Below, in pieces: positions 17,736 through 24,713 of a DNA stretch of 64,000 nucleotides (its first letter is position 1; each line of letters begins with the position of its first letter). The notes beneath the pieces are model-generated. The model was not told where the DNA came from. It did not search any database and saw only the letters and a list, made by a program, of their open reading frames with translations. The DNA is from RCC1774 sp050330855 (GTDB lineage Bacteria > Cyanobacteriota > Cyanobacteriia > Thermosynechococcales > Thermosynechococcaceae): assembly GCA_050330855.1 (NCBI GenBank), contig JBHJNL010000127.1, positions 3,371-67,370 of the forward strand, read 5' to 3'. The position numbers were made by a program, and so were the translations under genes.

Positions 17736-18899
17736 GTGAGTCAATTAAATCATCTCAGTACCCGTCTCAAGCTCATAAAAAATTCCCAGCCCCTAATGCT
17801 GAAGAGTCGTAAGACGAGCGATCTTGCCAGCAAGGTCAAGCGTTTCTTGCAGCTCCAGATTGATCAACTCGTTAGTCAATCCCAAGTTAAGTGGGCGAGA
17901 GTTGTCTGTGACGATCCCTCGTCGCCCGATCACCGTCTCGTGGCCCATGCTTGTCAGGCTCCTTTCCAGCTCTCTCGAGCGACCCTCGCCACGGTGCGGA
18001 CTGAGGCGTGGTTGACCGAAGCCTCTGCTGGGTTGAATCCTATTGTCGGACTGACGCCGGGCTTCTACTATTGCTCTCTCGCTAAGGGGCAGAAACAGCA
18101 GTATTTACTACTCTTTATCGAAGGCTCCCCCTCCCATCTTCTGCGGCAGTGGATTAAGCGCACCGCTGATGTTTTAGGGGAGTCTCTAGAGAGCCACCAG
18201 CAAGTGACCCAACAATCTCGAAAAATTGAATTACTAGAAGACGTTGTACAGCGAGTGGGCCATCAACTTCGGCATCCGTTGAGCCTCATCAACCTCTATG
18301 CCAATAATCTGGCGATGGTTTTGCCCCAAGGGCCAGAGCAGGAGCAGGTCACCGTCATTCACCAAACCGCGCAGAATCTCAACCAAATGCTCACGGAGAT
18401 TATGCACTGTGCCAAAAGTGACCAGCTTCAACTGATATCCCAAGATCTGCGAACGTTGATGCAGGACACGCTGGCGGATTTCCAGGGCTGGATTCAAGAA
18501 AAAGGAATCCGGGTGCGGATGCCAGAGCGCACGGTGAAGTTGCCCCTTGATCCGCTCCAGATTAAGCAAGCCTTCAATAATTTAATCAGTAATGCCATTC
18601 ACTTCAGTCCTGAGAATAGTGAGCTATCGATTCACTGGGAAATGGCTCAGGGCGATGTGAGGCTCAGCATTACCGATCAGGGTCCAGGACTGCCGCCAGA
18701 GGATCTAGACAGCCTCTTTAAGCCGTTTTTCACCCGTCGAGAAGGAGGGACTGGCCTGGGACTGGCCATTGTCCAAAAGGTTGTTCGTGCCCACGGGGGA
18801 AAACTGTGGGCCAAAAATGTAGCCGGTCGCGGCGCAGAATTTTCCATGAGCTTGCCCCACCTATTATCTGCAAATCTATCCGAGGATCTCGCATGTTAA
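17736..18899 (+). CDS. Sensor histidine kinase
   Basis: A 387-residue soluble kinase without membrane segments. The N-terminal about 150 residues may be a GAF-like sensor. The phosphoacceptor is His176 in RVGHQLRHPLSL. The ATPase domain has an N box (NNLISNAIHFS), G1 (DQGPGLPP), F box (FKPFFTRREGG) and G2 (GTGLGLAIV). The frame is open from ATG 17700, but GTG at 17736 has a strong GGAGG ribosome binding site eight bases upstream, so it is the likely start. Its end overlaps the response-regulator start codon, marking a cognate pair. Confidence 0.9.
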   Translation: MSQLNHLSTRLKLIKNSQPLMLKSRKTSDLASKVKRFLQLQIDQLVSQSQVKWARVVCDDPSSPDHRLVAHACQAPFQLSRATLATVRTEAWLTEASAGLNPIVGLTPGFYYCSLAKGQKQQYLLLFIEGSPSHLLRQWIKRTADVLGESLESHQQVTQQSRKIELLEDVVQRVGHQLRHPLSLINLYANNLAMVLPQGPEQEQVTVIHQTAQNLNQMLTEIMHCAKSDQLQLISQDLRTLMQDTLADFQGWIQEKGIRVRMPERTVKLPLDPLQIKQAFNNLISNAIHFSPENSELSIHWEMAQGDVRLSITDQGPGLPPEDLDSLFKPFFTRREGGTGLGLAIVQKVVRAHGGKLWAKNVAGRGAEFSMSLPHLLSANLSEDLAC

Positions 18900-19582
18900 A
18901 TCAAGCTGAAAAAACAAAGACTCTCTCTGCTGTATTAGTCGATGACGATCATCAGTTTCGAGCCGGTATCCGATCGCTCCTGAATTTCTATACCGTTCAA
19001 GATCAATCCATTACGGTGGTGGGGGAAGCCAACCGCCCCGATCTGGCTCTTTCTCTGGCTAAAGAGAAGCAGCCTGACTTCATTCTGATTGATATGGAAC
19101 TGATCGGAGGGGACGGTCTATCGTTGCTCCAGCAGTTGCAGGACAGTGATTCCTCGAGTAAAACCCTTGTGTTATCGGGGCATGAAGAAGATAGCTGGAT
19201 CTATCAAGCCATGCAAACAGGCGCAGACGGTTACGTCTTTAAGAGTCAGGTGACCCAGCAGCTTCAAGATGCGATTAACGCCATCATGGACGAGCAAATC
19301 TATCTGCCCCCTGAAGTTGCGACGGGCTTCTTCCGCCGATTTCAGACCACTCAAGCTTCTTTGCCCAGCCAGATGGGGCAACCCTGTGATCTCTCAGAAC
19401 GAGAGAACGAGGTCTTATATTGGCTGGTCCAGGGTGCTTCTAACGTCACCATTGCCAAGGAACTCTATATTTCTGTCGCCACGGTCAAGGCCCATCTCAC
19501 CAATATCTTTCTGAAGCTGCAGGTGACGAGCCGGACTCAGGCGATTGTGGCTGCGATCAAGATGAATCTGGTCCAGTCGTAG
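18893..19582 (+). CDS. NarL/FixJ-family response regulator
   Basis: A 229-residue two-component regulator. The receiver domain (residues 10-130) has the acidic pair VDDDH and the phosphoacceptor Asp in LIDME, with a conserved Lys in VFKSQ. The C-terminal LuxR-type HTH reads LSERENEVLYWLVQG then IAKELYISVATVKAHL. The start ATG at 18893 overlaps the end of the histidine kinase gene, which fits translational coupling; an in-frame upstream start at 18806 would lie inside the kinase gene and is unlikely. It may bind the GTTAATAT repeats upstream of its own operon. Confidence 0.92.
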   Translation: MLNQAEKTKTLSAVLVDDDHQFRAGIRSLLNFYTVQDQSITVVGEANRPDLALSLAKEKQPDFILIDMELIGGDGLSLLQQLQDSDSSSKTLVLSGHEEDSWIYQAMQTGADGYVFKSQVTQQLQDAINAIMDEQIYLPPEVATGFFRRFQTTQASLPSQMGQPCDLSERENEVLYWLVQGASNVTIAKELYISVATVKAHLTNIFLKLQVTSRTQAIVAAIKMNLVQS

Positions 19583-19594
19583 CGAGAGGATTCT

Positions 19595-21682
19595 ATGTCG
19601 ATTGTTAATACACTCACGCAATCCTACCGCTGTAATCAAAATGCACCGTTGGGTTGTCAAAAACCGAGGGAAACCATCGAGGAGATTCCTGGGGCTAAGT
19701 TCTGCCTAGAATGTGGTTTCCCAACGCCGCTGCCTGCTCAGTCCGATCTCCGAGGCCGGTTAGGAACCTATCGCATTTCTGAGCTGCTCCGATCGCAAGG
19801 GCTAGGACGTCTCTACAATGCGACTCAGATCAGTAATGGTCAACCCGTGGTGGTGAAGGAGTTTTTACTGCCCGATCGCTGCTTTAATTCTACTGAGGCA
19901 GCTCAACGGCGGGCGGTGGTGCGCCAGATGCCCTTAAATACGTCCAAGAGTCGGGAGTTCCGGGTGATTGCCCCGGCTGAGGCCATTGCAGACCCCAGCT
20001 GCGATCGCATCCACCTGATCTTCCCCAGTAACACCGCCGCAACGCCTACTCTCAGGCAGGTTCTTCAAGAATCAGGAGCTTTCCCTGCCCATAAGGTTCG
20101 CCAAGTGCTGCTGCAGGTTTTGCAGACGCTGCATTTTATCCATAGTCAGCCCGCCGGCACAGAGCAGGCCGACATGGCCCACGGAAACTTGAGTCTCAGC
20201 AGTCTCTTGATCAGTGATGATGGCTACGTCTATATCTGTGACCTTGCCGCCTGGGAACAGCTTTTCACGACGGCTCCGCCTCAGTCCTCATCACCCGCCC
20301 AAGATTTAATCGCTCTCGGGTCGATGGGCTTCTCGCTGTGGTCCGGTCAGGTTGTGAAGCCTGACGCATTGTCTGATCTAAGGGAGGCGACCCATTGGCC
20401 CCCAGATGATCCACCCCTCAACGATTTTCTCCATCGCCTTCTGGCCTTGGATGCCCCCTTTGAGAGTGCCGCAGTCGCAAGGCAGGTCTTACTCAAGCTC
20501 CCTCAGCCTGATTTTGCCAGACTGGCACAGGGGAATCGAGAGCCAGAGAAAACGCCAAAAAAGCGATCGCGCAAATATTGGCTGCTGAGTTTACTGGCCC
20601 TGCCCATTTTAGGAGGGCTGCTGTGGTTGATTTTGCCCCGGTCCAGCTCCCATGCGGAGACCACCCCGTTCAAGAATCTGCTGCCGTCGTTTACCGATGT
20701 CAATGGCGTTCAGCCCGGCCAACATCCCTACACGGGGGAAGCACTCGGCACCTGGAGCACGGTGTTAGGGAAGAAGCCGGTGAGCGATCTCAATATTCGC
20801 ACCTTGCTGACCCAGCCCCAGTCCGCGATAAAGGCAACGTTTGAGTATCGTGGGTACCGTCCGGAGCAGTCTCCGTTACAAGAGGTGCTGGAAGCGAATG
20901 GGAAAGCTGAATTTGCGATCGCAAGCCTATCCACGCCCTTACCCGAAGGTTTAGTTCAAGAATCTGTCGCCTATGACGGCCTCTTGGTCTATGTCCCCGC
21001 CTACAAAAGTCAGAACCTACCGCATCTATTGAAGGGCCAAATCAGTGTTGAGCAACTCCAGCAAATTTTCACCGGGCGCATGACCCATTGGCAACAGCTT
21101 GATTCCGGGTTGCCTAACTTACCCATCAAGCCCTATCGTCCCCAAGAACCCGAAGCCCTACGCCTGTTTGAACAGAACGTCCTGGGGAATGACCCCCAAC
21201 TGATTGCCCAATTTAGGAAAGTTGAGCAACGGTCCACCTTTGATACCCTGCGCTCCATCGCCGCAGGGGAACAGCAGAACGAAGCCGGCTCTATTAGTTT
21301 CGGCCTCTTGACCCAGACCTGGGACCAATGCAAAGTCTATCCTCTGGCCTTAAGCCAGAACGATAAAACGCCAGTGCAGCCCTTGCTGCGGCAAACCACC
21401 AACGGAACCGTGACGTCGATATCACCCACAGACAATCTTTGCCTAGACAAAAAGCCCCTTCCTAACCTATCGGTCTTTCAGTCCGGACAATATCCACTCA
21501 GTATGCCCCTGATCGTAGCCTATCCCCTTGACAACAATCTGCCTGGGCACAACTCTGGTCCGCTCTTTGCTAAATTTCTCAAAACGCAAGATGGTCAGTA
21601 TCTCCTTCAGCAAGCGGGGCTAGTCCCTCTGCAGTCCACGCCAAAAACTCATCAATTATCACAGCCTATTGTCAATCGCTAG
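19595..21682 (+). CDS. Pseudokinase fused to a phosphate-binding-protein-like domain
   Basis: A 695-residue protein with an unusual order: an N-terminal Cys-rich zinc ribbon, a Ser/Thr-kinase-like domain (about residues 50-300), a transmembrane helix (LLSLLALPILGGLLWLIL, about 330-350) and an exported PstS/SBP-like domain (about 360-690). The kinase signature HRD is replaced by HGN in MAHGNLSLSSLL, and DFG by DLA, so catalysis is probably lost. The C-terminal part has solute-binding features such as a LLKGQISVEQLQQIFTG stretch, typical of PstS-like proteins. It sits 12 bases after the response regulator and 13 bases before the FHA gene, in one operon. It probably senses an extracytoplasmic ligand. 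Confidence 0.8.
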   Translation: MSIVNTLTQSYRCNQNAPLGCQKPRETIEEIPGAKFCLECGFPTPLPAQSDLRGRLGTYRISELLRSQGLGRLYNATQISNGQPVVVKEFLLPDRCFNSTEAAQRRAVVRQMPLNTSKSREFRVIAPAEAIADPSCDRIHLIFPSNTAATPTLRQVLQESGAFPAHKVRQVLLQVLQTLHFIHSQPAGTEQADMAHGNLSLSSLLISDDGYVYICDLAAWEQLFTTAPPQSSSPAQDLIALGSMGFSLWSGQVVKPDALSDLREATHWPPDDPPLNDFLHRLLALDAPFESAAVARQVLLKLPQPDFARLAQGNREPEKTPKKRSRKYWLLSLLALPILGGLLWLILPRSSSHAETTPFKNLLPSFTDVNGVQPGQHPYTGEALGTWSTVLGKKPVSDLNIRTLLTQPQSAIKATFEYRGYRPEQSPLQEVLEANGKAEFAIASLSTPLPEGLVQESVAYDGLLVYVPAYKSQNLPHLLKGQISVEQLQQIFTGRMTHWQQLDSGLPNLPIKPYRPQEPEALRLFEQNVLGNDPQLIAQFRKVEQRSTFDTLRSIAAGEQQNEAGSISFGLLTQTWDQCKVYPLALSQNDKTPVQPLLRQTTNGTVTSISPTDNLCLDKKPLPNLSVFQSGQYPLSMPLIVAYPLDNNLPGHNSGPLFAKFLKTQDGQYLLQQAGLVPLQSTPKTHQLSQPIVNR

Positions 21683-21695
21683 GAAAAAAATCATC

Positions 21696-22238
21696 ATGGG
21701 AACCCATCGCTGTCCTGAGCCAAGTTGCTCCTTTTTTAATCAAGTCTTGCCCCACAACGCCAAGGTCTGCCCCATGTGTGGCACACCCCTTGGGCAGGCT
21801 GTCCAAGCCCCCTCAGAAACAAGAAATTCCTATGCTCAGCCCTTCTCTCTAACCACCCAATCTACTGCAGTTACAGGCGAGGCTGATCGCCCACAACTGC
21901 AGCTACACCATCCCAGTGGACCTAGCTTTGTGCTGATCCGAGAATCCGGCGTCATCGGTCGCCAGAACTTAAGCAGTGGATCTCGACCCGAAATTGATTT
22001 AACCAATATGCCCCATGCAGGAGTCATCTCTCGCACCCATGCCCACCTATTTTGGGATGCAGGACAAAGCACCTACATGGTGGTTGATGACAGTCGTAAC
22101 GGCAGCTACCTCAATGGAGAACTCCTAGCTAGAGGCGCTCCACATCCTATCCAGCAAGGTGATGAGCTGCAATTAGGTCAAGATCGACTGATTTGCCTGC
22201 GGGTCGAACTCAAGCAACCTGCAAATCAACTTGCGTAA
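21696..22238 (+). CDS. FHA domain protein with zinc ribbon
   Basis: A 180-residue cytoplasmic protein with an N-terminal zinc ribbon (CPEPSC then CPMCG) and a C-terminal forkhead-associated domain. The FHA core is visible: GVIGRQ, ISRTHAHLFW, then DDSRNGSYLNG. FHA domains bind phosphothreonine peptides, so it is a likely reader for the Ser/Thr kinases of this region. The start ATG at 21696 follows AGGAAAAAA. It is the last gene of the histidine kinase operon. FHA proteins are also common beside contractile injection and type VI systems, where phosphorylation controls firing. Confidence 0.9.
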   Translation: MGTHRCPEPSCSFFNQVLPHNAKVCPMCGTPLGQAVQAPSETRNSYAQPFSLTTQSTAVTGEADRPQLQLHHPSGPSFVLIRESGVIGRQNLSSGSRPEIDLTNMPHAGVISRTHAHLFWDAGQSTYMVVDDSRNGSYLNGELLARGAPHPIQQGDELQLGQDRLICLRVELKQPANQLA

Positions 22239-22328
22239 CTTCTCGATTTAACAAACGGTTAAAAATCAACCCCATTGAGTGTTTATCTCAGGGCCATTGA
22301 GCAACACTCACGACATCTTGGAGACAGC

Positions 22329-22955
22329 ATGGAACGCGATCAAATTTCTAAAAGAAGGGCTCGCGCGAGGGAACACTCGTCTAGCCTTCCAACAGTGCGT
22401 GAAGAGCATGCTCAGGAAAGGGGGAGCGGCAGAAACCTTGGCTCCCTATTAGAAGGTGTGACCTGCTACCCAGATCAGGAAGATTATGAGCGTAGTAGCC
22501 GTTCGGATCGTCGCTCTCAAAATCCACCAACACTGACTTCAGAGCGGAGCATTCATGCTGCAGAGCCAGATCACTGGGTCACCCTCGCGAGAGGAGCGAA
22601 CTCATTGATCGAAGCACAGGGAATTCAAGATAATGAGACGGCAGGTGCCAGCAGCAGTGCCAGAAGTGATGGACTCGCACCGTCTAATCAGACCGCCATT
22701 GATGTCGTCGCGTTTGAGGCTGCACCTTGGGCGCGATCGCAACCCCAAACGTCACAACCAGGTTCAGCAGCGAATACGGTTGAATATACGACAAACCTAC
22801 AAATCGCTCAGCAATTCGGTAGACGGGGTGGAGTCGTCGTGATCAAAATCCAGAGAAAGTACCTCGTCAAAGGCAGTACAACTGAAAATGGGTGGATTTG
22901 TTTCAAAGATGCGCCAGTAGAAGTACTTGCTTATCAATCAATCCCCAAGGTGTGA
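22329..22955 (+). CDS. Candidate ADP-ribosyltransferase-like CIS effector
   Basis: Not assignable by close family from memory. The 208-residue protein has a polar, Arg/Ser/Glu-rich N-terminus of about 80 residues, likely disordered. The C-terminal part reads like an R-S-E class ADP-ribosyltransferase: HWVTLARGANSLIEAQGI (Arg88), VEYTTNLQIAQQFG (E152-Y-T154-T155, in the place of the STS motif), a VVVIKI strand and a closing APVEVLAY (E198). The usual Q/E-x-E pair is not clear, so catalysis is uncertain. GGAG six bases before ATG 22329 supports this start over TTG 22275. There is no signal peptide. It lies between the FHA gene and the CIS baseplate operon, next to another effector candidate. 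Confidence 0.45.
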   Translation: MERDQISKRRARAREHSSSLPTVREEHAQERGSGRNLGSLLEGVTCYPDQEDYERSSRSDRRSQNPPTLTSERSIHAAEPDHWVTLARGANSLIEAQGIQDNETAGASSSARSDGLAPSNQTAIDVVAFEAAPWARSQPQTSQPGSAANTVEYTTNLQIAQQFGRRGGVVVIKIQRKYLVKGSTTENGWICFKDAPVEVLAYQSIPKV

Positions 22956-23036
22956 TATGAGGGCTTTGTGATATAAGGGCTTGCTGAGAGGAAGTCTGCA
23001 CTGACATCAGACATCCCACTCCATATTTACCTTGTA

Positions 23037-23816
23037 TCAGCCAAATAACCGAGACAAAAACGACCCTCGGCTTGGAGAACTCTTTTTGCCAGGTTTAGCC
23101 ATTTCCGCCATTTCTTTTTCTGATGCTTTTTGCTCTGCTTTTGCATCCGCGAGATCGGTCGCGTATCTGTTCGCGATGCTCGCTCCTGTATATCTAGCCT
23201 CATGTACCCGATAGTCACCGAAATCACGATATTCAATTCCATCCTCTTCTCCATTGCCTGTTTGACCCTCCCATGAACTCTCGTTGACAGGCTTTCCGAG
23301 AAACAGGAGGTCGATAGAGCCGATCGGAGTGTCAACCCAATAGTGGCTAGTGAAAGCCCAATGCTCTCCATTATTGACATTCCCTCTAGCATTATTCTGA
23401 TCCAAGACTTTCCCACCTCCAGGCACAAAGAAGTCTTCCGTTTTAGATCGAACCTTTACCGTCTTGATCCCAAAGTAATCCTGGGCAATTTTGGCATAGG
23501 CCTTCGCTAGCGTACTGCAGTCTCCCTCTTTTTTCATGCCCTTCAAAAAAGCATCTGGATGCGTAGCAGCCATCGTGTAGATGAAGCCAGACTCCATGAA
23601 TTTATCCTTCAAACTAATTAAAGCAATACTTGGATCACTGTCGTTGATCTGAATGTTCTTTACCATCTGAGCCGCTAGTGGATAATTCTTGAGAAAATTC
23701 TCTCTTTGAATGCTTATCCCTTGTTCAGGTGAGATAAGTTCACGACCTTCTTGTCTGCTTTCTCTTCTGTCAGCTTCTCGACGAAGACTCGGTTTTTGGC
23801 TTTTTTCTGCAAACAT
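23037..23816 (-). CDS. Transglutaminase-like cysteine enzyme, candidate CIS effector
   Basis: A 259-residue protein with a charged, Arg/Glu-rich N-terminus (about 40 residues), a helical and mixed core, and a disordered Lys/Ser-rich tail. The core shows a papain/transglutaminase-like triad in order: Cys100 in KEGDCSTLAKAYAKIA, His158 in TSHYWVDTPIG and Asp169 in SIDLLF. The pattern GDC...HxW...(I/L)D is typical of transglutaminase-like cysteine proteases and deamidases. It has no signal peptide. It converges with the ADP-ribosyltransferase-like gene and lies just upstream of the baseplate operon, so it is a reasonable injected payload. A housekeeping peptidase is the main alternative. Confidence 0.5.
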   Translation of the reverse strand: MFAEKSQKPSLRREADRRESRQEGRELISPEQGISIQRENFLKNYPLAAQMVKNIQINDSDPSIALISLKDKFMESGFIYTMAATHPDAFLKGMKKEGDCSTLAKAYAKIAQDYFGIKTVKVRSKTEDFFVPGGGKVLDQNNARGNVNNGEHWAFTSHYWVDTPIGSIDLLFLGKPVNESSWEGQTGNGEEDGIEYRDFGDYRVHEARYTGASIANRYATDLADAKAEQKASEKEMAEMAKPGKKSSPSRGSFLSRLFG

Positions 23817-23875
23817 ATTCTGCCTCTTTTTTCAGTAATGACTGGGTAAAATCAAATCTTTTTTTTGCGACATCG

Positions 23876-24070
23876 TTAAGCAGAGCTAACAAACGTCATG
23901 AGGGGCTGGTGGCGTGTTTCTGCCGCTTGACGAGCAATTCTTACCGCAGACTGATAGTGAGACACGGTACAAATCAGTTCAGCATCCGTCGGTTTTTCCT
24001 GCTCGGTTCGCAATTCTATACCCTGCTGGGTTTGATAAATCGCAAAAGGCTTAGCTGTGGGGATAGCCAT
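23876..24070 (-). CDS. Small hypothetical protein
   Basis: A 64-residue soluble protein, not recognised. It is slightly basic at the ends with a central helix-forming stretch (YQSAVRIARQAAETRHQ) flanked by strands, similar in overall pattern to small cyanobacterial DUF2188-like proteins. It lies 59 bases upstream of the transglutaminase-like gene on the same strand and could be co-transcribed with it, possibly as a chaperone or regulator. The coding call rests on an intact frame in an otherwise empty gap, so it is moderate. Confidence 0.45.
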   Translation of the reverse strand: MAIPTAKPFAIYQTQQGIELRTEQEKPTDAELICTVSHYQSAVRIARQAAETRHQPLMTFVSSA

Positions 24071-24290
24071 ATTGCCTGAGTTAGATACATCAATTTGGAC
24101 TCTACAGCTTTCTTGCAGGAGTGCCTTGCTACCTTCGGATAGATCTGGTGACGCTATCTCGCCGAACGAACATTGATTCTACAATCGGCTCGATCTCATC
24201 CTTTGAGCATCTAGACCTTCGGCTGATAGAGACTGACGGATTGCCAGATAGTCTGACTCTCATACCCGAATTTTGAGGGCAATGAGTAGT

Positions 24291-24713
24291 ATGGCGTACC
24301 TCATCAATGAGCAGCCACAGGAATATTTAGGAACCGGCTTAGCGTTCCCGTTACAGGTGAATGTACAGGGCGGACTCCAGCTTAGTTCTGAGGCCCAGAA
24401 GGTCAAAGAGGCGATCTGGCTGATTTTGCGAACTGATTTGGGAGAGCGTATCTATCGCCCTAATTTTGGCTGTCGTTTATCTGAGTTGGCCTTTGCCCCC
24501 ATGAATAGCGATACGCTGCTGCGGATTCGTATCTATGTGCAGGAAGCACTAGAAACTTGGGAGCCTCGCATTCTCTTAGACGAGGTGCAGACCGATCCTG
24601 ATTCAATCAGAGGGCGCATCAATATCATTATTAACTACCGCCTCAAAGCCCATCCTGACCCCTACAGTTTTGTCTACCCGTTCTATTTACAGTCAGAGGT
24701 TGAGGAAGACTAA
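24291..24713 (+). CDS. GPW/gp25 baseplate wedge protein
   Basis: A 140-residue protein of the T4 gp25 / P2 gpW family, a conserved wedge subunit that joins baseplate to sheath in contractile injection systems. It shows the family pattern: a GTGLAFP start, an EAIWLILRTDLGERIYRPNFGCRL core that includes the invariant GER-x-(Y/R) turn and the EALETWEPRI segment. Two in-frame ATG codons are close (24282 and 24291); the GAGGG at 24275 fits ATG 24291 better. The stop overlaps the next start by one base (TAATG), so expression of the baseplate genes is coupled. Confidence 0.9.
   Translation: MAYLINEQPQEYLGTGLAFPLQVNVQGGLQLSSEAQKVKEAIWLILRTDLGERIYRPNFGCRLSELAFAPMNSDTLLRIRIYVQEALETWEPRILLDEVQTDPDSIRGRINIIINYRLKAHPDPYSFVYPFYLQSEVEED

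Noticed and set aside
22275..22328. TTG 22275 as start of the ADP-ribosyltransferase-like gene
   Set aside because: ATG 22329 has a GGAG ribosome binding site, while the TTG has none.
22960..22985. Short direct repeat GTGATATGAGGGCTT / GTGATATAAGGGCTT after the ART-like gene taken as an attachment site
   Set aside because: Only two 15-base copies in immediate tandem, with no integrase or tRNA nearby; more simply a local slip duplication.
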